Below the pieces are notes generated by a model that made no database searches, was not told the DNA's origin, and worked only from the letters and a program-made list of their open reading frames with translations. A DNA stretch of 64,000 nt. Origin: Henckelia pumila (Eukaryota; Streptophyta; Magnoliopsida; Lamiales; Gesneriaceae). Positions within the stretch are counted from its first letter, which is position 1, and each line of letters opens with the position of its first letter. A program made the translations under genes and the position numbers. Of the stretch, positions 1 through 10,719 are shown piece after piece. The stretch is from assembly GCF_033568475.1 (NCBI RefSeq), contig NC_133122.1:66053442-66117441 (forward strand), in the 5' to 3' direction.

Positions 1-156
1 GTTTAATATTGAATAAATACAATTAATTTGTATTATCCAACATTAAATTTGCTCGAATTTTATATTAAGCTCCCCCTTAATATGACATTAAATTTTAATT
101 TATGCCTAATCTCCCCCTTAATATGACATTAAATTTTAATTTATGCCTACAAGTGA
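1..156 (-). other. 3' untranslated region of Copia A with a tandem duplication
   Basis: AT-rich non-coding tail of Copia A. A block of about 50 bp containing a PPT-like CTCCCCCTT motif and the following AT-rich stretch occurs twice here (about 68-150) but once in element B (about 14119-14160). It is therefore a duplication specific to copy A. Confidence 0.7.
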
Positions 157-2835
157 TTACAACTCAATCATGCCAAGTTCACCACGCAAACGAATAAAAG
201 TATTTTCATCTAGTGGTTTTGTAAAAATATCAGCAATTTGATTAGTTCTGTCAACATATTGAAGTTCAACTTCATTTCGTTCGATGTGGTCACGAATAAA
301 ATGATGACGAATGTCAATATGTTTGGTGCGCGAATGTTGAATCGGATTCTTTGTAAGACATATGGCGCTAGTGTTGTCACAGAAAATAGGGATTTTTGAA
401 AAAGAGACGCCATAGTCGAGCAATTGATGCTTCATCCAAAGAATTTGTGCACAACAACTACCGGCAGCCATATATTCGGCTTCGGTCGTTGATAACGCAA
501 CACAGTTTTGCTTTTTGGAAAACCAAGAAACCAAACAGTTTCCTAAAAAGAAACAGGTTCCACTAGTGCTTTTCCGGTCCACCTTATATCCACCAAAGTC
601 GGCATCACAGTAAGCTTTTAAATCAAAGAAAGAATTTTTCGAATACCACAAGCCGAGATTTGGAGTATTTGAAAGATATTTAAAAATGCGTTTTAAGGCG
701 AACAAATGTGATTCCTTTGGACATGATTGAAATCGTGCACACAGGCATACACTAAACATAATGTCTGGCCTACTTGCAGTAGCATATAGTAAGGAGCCAA
801 TCATACTACGAAAGGAAGATTGATTTACAGGTTTACCATTTTCATTTTTGTCGAGTCTGATTGCTGTGCTCATCGGTGTGGATGATGATTTTGTGTTCTC
901 CATCCCGAATTTCTTTAGAATCTCCTTTATGTATTTGCTTTGGTTCACAAAGAATCCATCCTTGCACTGCTTGATTTGCAATCCGAGGAAATAGTTAAGT
1001 TCCCCCATCATGCTCATCTCAAAGTGATCTTGCATAAGCTTAGAAAATTCTTGGCAAAGATCTTCGTTAGTAGAACCGAAAATGATATCGTCCACATAAA
1101 TTTGCACAATAAGCAAATCATTATCTCTAGATAAAGTAAACAATGTAATATCAACAATTCCTCTAGTAAAGCCATTGGTAATAAGGAAAGAAGAGAGTTT
1201 TTCATACCAAGCTCGAGGAGCTTGTTTCAATCCATACAAAGCTTTGTTGAGTCTAAATACGTGATCAGATAACAAATTATCAACAAAGCCATCAGGTTGT
1301 TCAATATAGACCTCTTCTTTCAAATCACCATTCAAGAAAGCACTTTTAACATCCATCTGAAATAATTTAAAATTTCTAGAGCATGCAAAAGCAAGTAACA
1401 TACGAATGGATTCAAGACGGGCAACAGGAGCATAAGTCTCATCATAATCAATGCCTTCTTCTTGACTATATCCTTTAGCTACGAGCCTAGCCTTGTTTCT
1501 AGTGATGGTGCCATGCTCATCAAATTTATTTCTAAACACCCATTTAGTACCTATCACAGGTCTATCATGCGGCCTAGAAACAAGATCCCAAACATTATTG
1601 CGTTTAAATTCATTTAACTCATCTTGCATAGCAATAATCCAGGAATCATCAAGTAAAGCATCATCAACACATTTTGGCTCAACATGAGAAACAAAAGCAA
1701 GATGATTACAAATATTATTGAGAGAAGAGCGAGTAGATACTCCCTTTGATGGACTTCCAATTATCAGATCTTTAGGATGATCTTTGTGATGTGTCCATTC
1801 CTTAGGAAGTGGTGTTTCCTCAACTGTAGCATCTATATCATTTAAGCTTGAGGAAACCATCTCTTCTTCAAGTATTTCTATATCATCATTGTTAGTGCGA
1901 GAAATATTTAACAAAGATTCATCAAATATAACATGCATTGATTCTTCAACAAGTAAGGTGCGCTTATTGAATACTCTATAAGCCTTACTTGTAGTAGAAT
2001 ACCCAAGAAAAATACCTTTATCAGATTTGGCATCAAATTTTCCAAGGTTGTCCTTACCATTGTTGTGAATGAAGCACTTAGATCCAAAAGCTCGAAAGAA
2101 TGAAATGTTAGGCTTTCTCTCCCTCCATAACTCGTATGGAGTTTTCTTGAGAATTGGCCTTATTGATACGCGATTGATGATGTAACAGGCAGTGTTCATT
2201 GCTTCAGCCCAAAAATATTTTGGTAGAGAATGCTCACATAACATGGTCCTTGCAATCTCTACTAGTGTCCTATTTTTCCTCTCAACGACCCCGTTTTGTT
2301 GAGGAGTCCTAGGACAAGAAAAATTGTGACCGATGCCTTTTTCTATACAAAAGTTTGAAAAATTCTCATTTTGAAATTCAGTTCCGTGGTCACTATGGAT
2401 CTGTTTTATTGAAATATTTTTCTCATTCTCAACTCGTTTAGCAAAAGTTTTAAAATACTCAAAGGCATCATTTTTGTGAGCTAAAAACAATGTCCACGTG
2501 TAACGTGAAAAATCATCTACAATGACAAACGCATAAAGCTTTCCTCCTAAACTAGCGTTCCTCGAGGGACCACATAGATCTAGGTGGAGAAGTTCAAGGG
2601 GCATAGAAGTGGATACAAAATTTTTGCTTTTAAAAGATTCCCTTGTATGTTTGCCAAATTGACACGCATCACAAACAGAATCAAGTTTCAAATCAAGTTT
2701 TGGCATACCAACGACTAAGTCAAGTTTTAAAAGTTTTTCGATGGTACTAGGACCAACATGACCCAATCGTCTATGCCAAAGAATGTTGTCATCAACATTC
2801 ACGGATACAAGGCTTTTTATATTTGATAAAGATAC
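157..2835 (-). pseudogene. Copia A pol, integrase-RT-RNase H portion
   Basis: Open for about 890 codons and ending at the natural stop, but cut off from its own start by Gypsy-1; the first codons of the open frame (2836-2859) are Gypsy LTR sequence. Domains in order: GAG pre-integrase zinc finger with CDACQFGKH; integrase core with [16 protein letters not shown] and [11 protein letters not shown], carrying the D,D,E residues; Copia-type reverse transcriptase with catalytic YVDD near 1098; RNase H with YCDADFGG near 600 and STTEAEYMA. The role is cDNA synthesis and integration. The frame has no stop after the break, so the element was probably intact or nearly so when Gypsy-1 landed. The protein cannot now be made from one reading frame. 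Confidence 0.92.
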
Positions 2836-4126
2836 TGTAGTGACCCTTACCCGGATCACCTACTAAACAGAACTTATGCATGCAAGTAACTTAATTAAAC
2901 AGATATCAGAATAAAACTGCGGAATTCAATAACATTATACAATCCCAAGAAAAGGAATCTGTAATTATCCAATAATATACAACCAAATCGAATAGCTGTA
3001 TAAACCCAAGCAATAGTAATAAAATCTAAACGAAGCTTCAGCTGGCCAACCACTGACTAGCCCCTCCTGGATCCACCCTCCTCGTCCAATCGCAAACCTG
3101 CCCCATGGAATAGGGTGTCCAGAAAATACAGAGTACGAGACGTGAGCATAAAACGCTCAGTGCGAGAGTATGAGTATACATGCATGCAAAGTGAACTCCC
3201 TATAGACTCGAGGTCAAGGATCAGATAACAGAGACAGACCGGGCCCTGGTATGTAGCACGCTGTGCCGTCGCTTCAGGAGGTGGCTCCCATACCGAGATA
3301 ACCGTGGATACGCCGGACCCAAATCGATGGAAGTCCATCCACTAACAGGATAGGGTACAACCCTACTACAGACATCTCGAAGGAGATACAGCAAGATGCA
3401 AATGAATGCAGCATAATATCATGGCATATAAATCATGCAGTCATATAATACATGCATACTCAGTCAGGATATCTCGAACAGTACTTTCGTACCTCAAAAC
3501 AGTGCAAGCTCTACCAACTCTAGGTCCACGCCTATAGTCTGCTCTACACTGCCAAATGATACTACTATCATTAAAGTGCTCTAAAAGCCTTAACTAAGCT
3601 ATTGCATACTCCTAAATATTTATAGGAAGCAAAAGCTATACCTTCGTCCGTCGTTAGCCCTTTGATGTCGATGCCTCCAGAACTTGGGCACGACTCCGCT
3701 ACGACTATCGAACGCCTCTCCAACCTCCGGACCAAGACTAAGAAGACTAGAACAGCTCCAAAAGGACTAGAAAGGAAAGGAGAACTCGGAATTGGCAAAT
3801 GAAAGTGAAGTCTCGGCCTTCTATTTATAGACAACGATCGGAACTTCCGATCCTTGATCGGAACGTCCGATCCTGCCATCGGAGCTTCCGAAGATCTTGA
3901 TCTTCCACGTGTCAAAATATCACTTGTTGACTCCGGATAGGGGTGATCGGAGCTTCCGGTCCTGATCGGAGCTTCTGATCCAACCACACGTCATGCCTGA
4001 CGTAATACCGATCGGAGCTTCCGATCCTGATCGGAGCTTCCAATCTCACCTTCGGAGCATCCGAACTCTAACCAAGTAATTATGATTAATTCCTTTAATT
4101 ACTCAATTAGGGTACCGGCTACTACA
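2836..4126 (-). repeat. 3' LTR of Gypsy-1
   Basis: 1,291 bp, starting TGTAGTGACC and ending CTACTACA on the plus strand, nearly identical to 8743-10053. It contains a TATA box (3821-3830) and the palindromic GATCGGAAG-type array (about 3836-4075). Peptides readable in it are LTR sequence, not genes. Confidence 0.93.
3836..4075. repeat. Palindromic GATCGGA(A/G)CTTCCGATC array in the Gypsy-1 3' LTR
   Basis: About eight short imperfect palindromes of the form GATCGGAGCTTCCGATC, partly tandem and partly separated by 20-60 bp spacers. They lie just upstream of the TATA box in element orientation, so within U3. Confidence 0.85.
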
Positions 4127-4139
4127 TTCTCCCCCACTT
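4127..4139 (-). promoter_or_regulatory. Polypurine tract of Gypsy-1
   Basis: On the minus strand AAGTGGGGGAGAA lies directly against the 3' LTR. It is the expected primer for plus-strand DNA synthesis. Confidence 0.85.
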
Positions 4140-4327
4140 AAGATATTTCGTCCTCGAAATCAGATCTTAAGTACCGAACGCAATTACAGAAATCAGAAAC
4201 ATTCTTTATTCAAATCAAACGTTTACAGAGTTTGTAACTGAATACAACTTAAAGAATGAAATCAAAACAACTCAGGATGGTCTTTACGCATCCTATCCTC
4301 AAGCTCCCACGTAGCTTCATCAGTGCC

Positions 4328-7300
4328 TCAGCGCTGCCACTGAACTAAAACCAAAGGAATGACTTTGTTCCGTAAAACCTTATCCTTATAATCCAGGATA
4401 CGAAGAGGTTTCTCAACATAAGTCAAATCCTTGTCTACCTGAACCTCAGACCGCTGCAGAATATGAGATTCATCCGCCACATACCGTCGCAACAGAGATA
4501 CGTGGAACACGTCGTGAATACTGGATAGATGCGGTGGCAATGCTAGTCGATAAGCCAAATCGCCAATGCTCTCCAAGATCTCAAACGGACCGATAAATCT
4601 GGGAGACAACTTGCCCTTAAGGCCAAATCTGAGAATCTTGCGGAAAGGTGACACTCTCAGAAACACTTTCTCCCCGACCTCGAACTGCAAGGGCCTACGC
4701 TTGATATTAGCATAGCTGGCCTGACGATCCTGTGCAGTCTTAATCCGTTTCTTGATCTGATCAACAATGTCTATCGCCTGCTGGATAAACTTCGGTCCTT
4801 CAGCCTGTCTCTCCCCCACTTCTTCCCAGAAGAGTGGAGTACGACAACGTCGCCCATACAACGCTTCAAAAGGTGCCATCCCAATACTAGTGTGATAGCT
4901 ATTGTTGTAAGCGAACTCGATCAACGGCAAATGATCCTGCCAGGCTGAACCAAAATCCATGACGCACGCTCTAAGCATATCTTCTAACGTACGGATAGTG
5001 CGCTCTGACTGACCATCAGTCTCCGGATGATAGGCTGTACTCAAACTGAGAGTAGTGCCCATCGCACGCTGAACACTCCCCCAGAATCTAGAAGTAAACC
5101 TGGGGTCCCGATCGCTGACAATGTTCACAGGCACTCCATGAAGTCGGACGATCTCCTGAATGTACATCCGTGAAATGCGATCCACAGAGTACTCTTGGCT
5201 ATAGGCAATGAAATGCGCTGACTTGGTGAGTCGGTCCACCACCACCCAGATAGCATCACAGTTCCTCGGGGATACCGGCAAATGGGTCACAAAGTCCATA
5301 GTGATAAACTCCCATTTCCATTCAGGAATAGGCAGACTGTGAAGCAATCCTCCAGGTCGTCGGTGCTCTGCCTTGACCTGTTGACACACCAAACATCTCG
5401 AAACAAACTGATAAACACTGCGTTTCATTCCCTTCCACCAGAAACGAGTACGTAGATCCTTGTACATCTTGTTGCTCCCAGGATGAATACTCAACTTAGT
5501 GCGATGTGCCTGAGACAAAATCTCCTCTCGCAACTCTTCATCCTGTGGAATCACAAGCCTACCAGACAAACACAGAAAGCCATCTGACTGATAATGAAAT
5601 CCAGACGAGCTACCCTCGTTAGCTAGACGAGCTAAACGCTGGGTCTTTGAATCAGACATCTGAGCATCTCGGATCCGCGAGTACAAGGCTGGCTCAGATA
5701 ATATCACAAACATCTGGATACTCTGCATACCTTTCTTATGCTTGAAGGTAAAACCTGAAGTACAACAGTCACTGATCGCACTAGACATCGAACAAGTCTG
5801 AAGTGCGGATAGTCGCACCTTGCGACTCAAAGCATCAGCGGTGAGATTAGCAGCTCCCGGATGGTACTTAATCTCGCAATCATAGTCCTTAAGCAAGTCC
5901 ATCCAACGTCTCTGTCTCATGTTCAATTCTGCCTGAGTGAACAAATACTTGAGACTCTTATGGTCGGTGAAGATCTCAAATTTCTCGCCATAAAGATAAT
6001 GATGCCAGATCTTCAAAGCAAACACAATGGCTGCTAATTCCAAATCATGGACTGGGTAGTTGTCCTCGTGAAGCTTCAGCTGTCTAGAAGCGTATGCGAT
6101 CACATGCCCATTCTGAGTCAGGATACAACCTAACCCCTGAAGAGAAGCATCCGTGTAAACTACATACCCTCCAGATCCTGACGGTAATGCTAACACCGGC
6201 GCAGAAGTCAACCGCCGTCGAAGCTCACGGAAATTCTCCTCACACTCGGAGGACCACTCAAAATCCACACCCTTGCGGGTAAGCTGCGTCAACGGTCGAG
6301 CTAACTGAGAGAAGTTCAGAATGAAGCGACGATAATACCCTGCTAGACCCAGAAAACTACGGATCTCAGCAACTGTCGTCGGACGCGACCAATTAAGTAC
6401 CGCTTCAATCTTGCTTGGATCAACAGAAATCCCCTCCCTGGATATGATATGGCCAAGAAAAACCACTCTATCCATCCAGAACTCACACTTGCTCAGCTTG
6501 GCGTACAATTGCTCATCTCGAAGAGTCTGCAGTACCAACCGCAAGTGAGAAACATGTTCTTCCGTATTACGCGAATAAACCAGGATGTCGTCAATAAACA
6601 CCACGACAAACTTGTCCAAATACTCCCTGAAGACACGGTTCATCAGATCCATGAATATAGCCGGCGCATTAGTCAAACCAAATGGCATCACTAGGAACTC
6701 GTAATGCCCATAGCGAGTACGGAATGCAGTCTTGGCTACGTCCTGATCACGGACTCTCAACTGATGATACCCAGATCTCAAGTCAATCTTGGAGTAAATT
6801 GATGTGCCCTGCAGCTGGTCAAACAAGTCATCAACACGAGGCAACGGATACTTGTTCTTCACAGTCACTCGATTTAGCTGCCGATAGTCAATGCACAGCC
6901 GCATCGACCCATCCTTCTTCTTCACGAAGAGAACAGGAGCTCCCCAAGGAGATACACTAGGACGAATGTACCCCTTGTCCAAAAGATCCTGTAGCTGATT
7001 CTTCAACTCACGCATCTCTGACGGAGCCAGACGATACGGTGTTCTAGAAATAGGCGAAGTACCCGGCATCAACTCTATGCCAAACTCGACTTCCCTAGCA
7101 GGAGGAAAACCCGGAATCTCATCAGGAAACACATCTGAAAATTCATCCACAACAGAAATTCTCTCTATCCCAATACTTTCAGCGGACAAATCAACTGCAT
7201 AGATAAGGTAGCCTTCCCCGCCAGACTCTAGAACTCGACAGGCTCTCAAAGCTGATACCAAAGGCATCGGGGGTCGCGCTCCCTTACCATAGAAAAACCA

Positions 7301-8677
7301 ACTCTCACTCCCTTCCGGATGAAAGCGTACTAATCTCTGATAGCAGTCCACTGAAGCTCGATAGGTAGTCAGCACATCTATTCCCAGAATGCAATCAAAG
7401 TCGTCCATCGCCAGGACCATGAGATTCGCCAACAGAACGTTCCCTTCGAACTCTAAAGGGCAACCCATCACTAGACGCTTAGCCAAAGCAGATTGGCCCG
7501 TCGGAGTAGAAACAGACATCACTACATCTAGTGCAATGCATGGTAACATATGCCTCTTAACAAAACGTGCAGAAATGAAGGAATGAGATGCACCAGTGTC
7601 AATAAGTACAAGAGCAGGTATACCATAAAGCAAAAATGTACCTGCGATGACTTTCTCATTCTCCTCCACAGCCTGATCATGTCTCAGGGCAAACACCTGG
7701 CCAGAAGCTCGTGGCCTCAAATGAGAACTCCCAGCAGACTGTCCCTGCGACCTCTGCTGTACGGTAGCCTGAGAACCCGATCCTGAACCAGAACCAGAAC
7801 CACCTCCCCCAGACATTGGGCAATCTCTCCGGATATGACCAGTCTCTCCACAACGGAAACAAGCTCCAGAAGCTCTACGGCACTTGTCGGATGGATGGTT
7901 CTTCCCACAGTGATCACACTTGTCCTTCTTACCATAACGGACAATACCTCCAGAACCAGAGGAAGAAGAAGATCCAGACTTCTTGAAAGTTTGGGCACGG
8001 GGACCCAAAGAACTAGCAGGCCTCGACTGAGGGAAAGACCTGTTCCGTCGAATGCTGTCCTCCGCCTGGTGACAACGGCTCACCAAACCCTCGTAGGACA
8101 TGTCGTCGCCAACCGCCACACGGTCATGGATCTCAGGGTTAAGGCCCTGAAGAAACAGATTATACTTCATCTCTGAGCTATCAGCAATCTCGGGGCAATA
8201 GGATAGCAGATCAAAGAACCTCTGCTGATACTCATCGATAGACATAGTTCCCTGTCGCAGACTCAGTAGCTCGCCTGCCTTCGACTGACGGAGTGCAGGA
8301 GGAAAATACCGCTTTTGGAAAGCTGTGCGGAACTCGGCCCAGGTGGCCACTCCTCTCGCCGCAACAAAAGGTGCAGAAGTAAACCTCCACCACCTGCGCG
8401 CCCGCCCATCCAGAAGATAGCCAAGGGTCTCCACCTTCTGTTCATCGGTGCATTGGAAAGTCTGAAAAGTCGTCTCCATGCGGTCTAACCAGTTCTCCGC
8501 ATCCTCCGGAGACTCACCTCCAACTAAGGGCTTAGGACCCATAGCTAAGAATCGACGCACAGTGAAACGCTCGTCGTCATGGTGACGATGACGCCGTTCT
8601 CGATGAGGCTCCCGGTCGGCATCACCCCAACGCCCACCAATACTGCCATGAGAACTCTGGTCGTCACGATTTGACAT
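4328..8677 (-). CDS. Gypsy-1 gag-pol polyprotein (1,449 aa)
   Basis: Single long ORF starting [11 protein letters not shown] shortly after the PBS. Domains in order: retrotransposon gag (about residues 60-210); CCHC zinc knuckle [14 protein letters not shown] (about 272); aspartic protease DTGASHSF (about 357); reverse transcriptase with FIDD (about 692); RNase H with YTDAS (about 839); HHCC integrase zinc finger HPGSNKMY...CLVCQQVK (about 1063); integrase core with [16 protein letters not shown] (about 1187) and [12 protein letters not shown]; then a C-terminal tail with [12 protein letters not shown]. The ORF ends at VQWQR with TGA, where related elements have an arginine codon. The next about 20 codons in frame still look like the rest of the chromodomain, so this is probably a CGA-to-TGA nonsense change. 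Gag through integrase appear intact, so activity cannot be excluded from sequence alone. Confidence 0.95.
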   Translation of the reverse strand: MSNRDDQSSHGSIGGRWGDADREPHRERRHRHHDDERFTVRRFLAMGPKPLVGGESPEDAENWLDRMETTFQTFQCTDEQKVETLGYLLDGRARRWWRFTSAPFVAARGVATWAEFRTAFQKRYFPPALRQSKAGELLSLRQGTMSIDEYQQRFFDLLSYCPEIADSSEMKYNLFLQGLNPEIHDRVAVGDDMSYEGLVSRCHQAEDSIRRNRSFPQSRPASSLGPRAQTFKKSGSSSSSGSGGIVRYGKKDKCDHCGKNHPSDKCRRASGACFRCGETGHIRRDCPMSGGGGSGSGSGSGSQATVQQRSQGQSAGSSHLRPRASGQVFALRHDQAVEENEKVIAGTFLLYGIPALVLIDTGASHSFISARFVKRHMLPCIALDVVMSVSTPTGQSALAKRLVMGCPLEFEGNVLLANLMVLAMDDFDCILGIDVLTTYRASVDCYQRLVRFHPEGSESWFFYGKGARPPMPLVSALRACRVLESGGEGYLIYAVDLSAESIGIERISVVDEFSDVFPDEIPGFPPAREVEFGIELMPGTSPISRTPYRLAPSEMRELKNQLQDLLDKGYIRPSVSPWGAPVLFVKKKDGSMRLCIDYRQLNRVTVKNKYPLPRVDDLFDQLQGTSIYSKIDLRSGYHQLRVRDQDVAKTAFRTRYGHYEFLVMPFGLTNAPAIFMDLMNRVFREYLDKFVVVFIDDILVYSRNTEEHVSHLRLVLQTLRDEQLYAKLSKCEFWMDRVVFLGHIISREGISVDPSKIEAVLNWSRPTTVAEIRSFLGLAGYYRRFILNFSQLARPLTQLTRKGVDFEWSSECEENFRELRRRLTSAPVLALPSGSGGYVVYTDASLQGLGCILTQNGHVIAYASRQLKLHEDNYPVHDLELAAIVFALKIWHHYLYGEKFEIFTDHKSLKYLFTQAELNMRQRRWMDLLKDYDCEIKYHPGAANLTADALSRKVRLSALQTCSMSSAISDCCTSGFTFKHKKGMQSIQMFVILSEPALYSRIRDAQMSDSKTQRLARLANEGSSSGFHYQSDGFLCLSGRLVIPQDEELREEILSQAHRTKLSIHPGSNKMYKDLRTRFWWKGMKRSVYQFVSRCLVCQQVKAEHRRPGGLLHSLPIPEWKWEFITMDFVTHLPVSPRNCDAIWVVVDRLTKSAHFIAYSQEYSVDRISRMYIQEIVRLHGVPVNIVSDRDPRFTSRFWGSVQRAMGTTLSLSTAYHPETDGQSERTIRTLEDMLRACVMDFGSAWQDHLPLIEFAYNNSYHTSIGMAPFEALYGRRCRTPLFWEEVGERQAEGPKFIQQAIDIVDQIKKRIKTAQDRQASYANIKRRPLQFEVGEKVFLRVSPFRKILRFGLKGKLSPRFIGPFEILESIGDLAYRLALPPHLSSIHDVFHVSLLRRYVADESHILQRSEVQVDKDLTYVEKPLRILDYKDKVLRNKVIPLVLVQWQR

Positions 8678-8726
8678 CTACAAAAATACCTCAAGATGAG
8701 ACTAAATCCCAAGAAATCTTTTGCAT

Positions 8727-8738
8727 GCTCTGATACCA
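8727..8738 (-). promoter_or_regulatory. Primer-binding site of Gypsy-1 (initiator tRNA-Met)
   Basis: Minus strand reads TGGTATCAGAGC four bases inside the 5' LTR, complementary to the 3' end of plant initiator tRNA-Met. Confidence 0.9.
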
Positions 8739-9727
8739 TAAATGTAGTGACCCTTACCCGGATCACCTACTAAACAGAACTTATGCATGCAATTAACTTA
8801 ATTAAACAGATATCAGAATAAAACTGCGGAATTCAATAACATTATACAATCCCAAGAAAAGGAATCTGTAATTATCCAATAATATACAACCAAATCGAAT
8901 AGCTGTATAAACCCAAGCAACAGTAATAAAACATAAATGAAGCTCCAGCTGGCCAACCACTGACTAGCCCCTCCTGGATCCACCCTCCTCGTCCAATCGC
9001 AAACCTGCCCCATGGAATAGGGTGTCCAGAAAATACAGAGTACGAGACGTGAGCATAAAACGCTCAGTGCGAGAGTATGAGTATACATACATGCAAAGTG
9101 AACTCCCTATAGACTCGAGGTCAAGGATCAGATAACAGAGACAGACCGGGCCCTGGTATGTAGCACGCTGTGTCATCGCTTCAGGAGGTGGCTCCCATAC
9201 CGAGATAACCGTGGATACGCCGGACCCAAATCGATGGAAGTCCATCCACTAACAGGATAGGGTACAACCCTACTACAGACATCTCGAAGGAGATACAGCA
9301 AGATGCAAATGAATGCAGCATAATATCATGGCATATAAATCATGCAGTCATATAATACATGCATACTCAGTCAGGATATCTCGAACAGTACTTTCGTACC
9401 TCAAAACAGTGCAAGCTCTACCAACTCTAGGTCCACGCCTATAGTCTGCTCTACACTGCCAAATGATACTACTATCATTAAAGTGCTCTAAAAGCCTTAA
9501 CTAAGCTATTGCATACTCCTAAATATTTATAGGAAGCAAAAGCTATACCTTCGTCCGTCGTTAGCCCTTTGATGTCGATGCCTCCAGAACTTGGGCACGA
9601 CTCCGCTACGACTACCGAACGCCTCTCCGACCTCCGGACCAAGCCTAAGAAGACTAGAACAGCTCCAAAAGGACTAGAAAGGAAAGGAGAACTCGGAATT
9701 GGCAAATGAAAGTGAAGTCTCGGCCTT

Positions 9728-9737
9728 CTATTTATAG
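9728..9737 (-). promoter_or_regulatory. TATA box of the Gypsy-1 5' LTR
   Basis: CTATAAATAG on the minus strand, directly downstream (in element sense) of the palindromic array. The same box is at 3821-3830 in the other LTR. Confidence 0.75.
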
Positions 9738-9742
9738 ACAAC

Positions 9743-9992
9743 GATCGGAACTTCCGATCCTTGATCGGAACGTCCGAACCTCGATCGGAACGTCCGATCC
9801 TGCCATCGGAGCTTCCGAAGATCCTGATCTGCCACGTGTCAAAATATCACTTGTTGACTCCGGATAGGGGTGATCGGAGCTTCCGGTCCTGATCGGAGCT
9901 TCCGATCCAACCACACGTCATGTCTGACGTAATACCGATCGGAGCTTCCGATCCTGTTCGGAGCTTCCGATCTCACCTTCGGAGCTTCCGAA
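9743..9992. repeat. Palindromic GATCGGA(A/G)CTTCCGATC array in the Gypsy-1 5' LTR
   Basis: Counterpart of 3836-4075 with one more unit. ACGTCA and CACGTG cores, typical of plant bZIP sites, lie between the palindromes (about 9832-9935). Confidence 0.85.
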
Positions 9993-10053
9993 CTCTAACC
10001 AAGTAATTATGATTAATTCCTTTAATTACTCAATTAGGGTACGGGCTACTACA

Positions 10054-10472
10054 GATACATTATTTAAAGAGACCTTGTAAACGTTCTCACTTCTATATCC
10101 TTTGAAATTTATGGATTTGTCACTAATAAATGATACAGTGCAGTGTTGGGGAGTGAATTTGACTTCATAACCTCTATCGCACAATTGACTTATGCTTAGT
10201 AGATTATGCTTAAGTCCTTTCACTAGGAGTACATCATCAATTAGACAAGAATTAGATATACCTATTGAGCCGATGCCTTCAATTACTCCTTTGCTGTTGT
10301 CTCCAAAGGTGACAGTCCCCTTCTCCTTTAGTTTGATTGATTGAAGAAGATCCTTATTCCCCGTCATATGTCTAGAACATCCACTGTCTAGATACCATAT
10401 GCTAGGGAGAGCATTTTTCTTGTTTCCCTGAAAATAATTGATTTTGGTACCCTTTAGTTCTTTTGGGTCCAC
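10054..10472 (-). pseudogene. Copia A pol, protease and pre-integrase start
   Basis: Upstream half of the pol gene broken by Gypsy-1. It encodes the aspartic protease with SIWYLDSGCSRHMTGNKD, then a stretch ending at the insertion where the coding frame would continue at 2835. The frame is open upstream to a TGA near 10523, and the nearest candidate start is weak (GTG at 10472). It is not in the same frame as gag (12127-10712). Protein over this interval is almost identical to element B. Confidence 0.88.
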
Positions 10473-10504
10473 AATGTTAGAAAAGAGAGATACAAAATAG
10501 ACTT

Positions 10505-10719
10505 CTAAGAGTTCAGTCCCTCATAGCAACATCATCGCCACTTTCCAAGAGTGCTCCCAGTAGTAGGTAGGGCATATGGCCACTTTAAAAACCTATTTCC
10601 TTGGACAGAGCAACGTTCAACAGGGAGACCAGCCGCAAGTCAAGGCATTTTTAAGCCGGTCTATATTGAACTCCCTTAGATTGTGATCTCATAATGCCGA
10701 CTAATGAGTTTTTAAGTAC
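10505..10719 (-). other. Spacer between gag and pol frames of Copia A; possible intron
   Basis: No domain is encoded between the end of gag and the open pol frame. A GT at 10719-10718 and an AG ending at 10505 would define a 215-nt GT-AG intron whose removal joins gag and pol in frame. The splice-site matches are weak and the segment is not notably AU-rich. The equivalent interval in element B (17293-17507) has the same length. Other explanations are an inherited frameshift or a recoding signal. Confidence 0.3.

Larger units (their letters stand above)
2836..10053 (-). mobile_element. Gypsy-1: full-length Ty3/gypsy chromovirus (Tekay/Del-like)
   Basis: Complete 7.2-kb LTR retrotransposon inserted in Copia A pol. 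The LTR ends are TGTAGTG.. and ..CTACTACA. The 5-bp target duplication GATAC is at 2831-2835 and 10054-10058. It has an initiator-Met PBS (8727-8738), a PPT (4127-4139) and one long gag-pol ORF. The uninterrupted sequence in Copia B at about 16840-16860 serves as an empty-site control. The LTRs differ by one extra repeat unit of about 20 bp in the right copy plus scattered substitutions, so the insertion is fairly young. The chromovirus assignment follows from the domain order and the C-terminal [16 protein letters not shown] motif. Confidence 0.95.
8743..10053 (-). repeat. 5' LTR of Gypsy-1
   Basis: 1,311 bp partner of 2836-4126. It carries one additional GATCGGAACG-type unit near 9775-9795, which accounts for the length difference. 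It would drive transcription of the element. Confidence 0.93.

Noticed and set aside
3571..3987. Open frames rich in Gly-Ser-Asp-Pro across the GATCGGAAG arrays (also at 9478-9914, 43757-44099, 49926-50153)
   Set aside because: They are translations of non-coding LTR repeats, present only because the units contain few stops.
3836..4075. Regularly repeated palindromes that could be mistaken for a CRISPR array
   Set aside because: Spacing is irregular, units are self-complementary and degenerate, they lie in an LTR, and the sequence is from a plant.
3836..4075. Heat-shock element interpretation of GGAACTTCC palindromes
   Set aside because: The GAA and TTC cores are separated by one base rather than two, so they do not fit the heat-shock consensus.
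8727..8738. Possible tRNA genes at GCTCTGATACCA matches (also 12154, 18943, 21958, 48797)
   Set aside because: Only the terminal 12-14 bases of a tRNA match, each next to an LTR, which makes them primer-binding sites.
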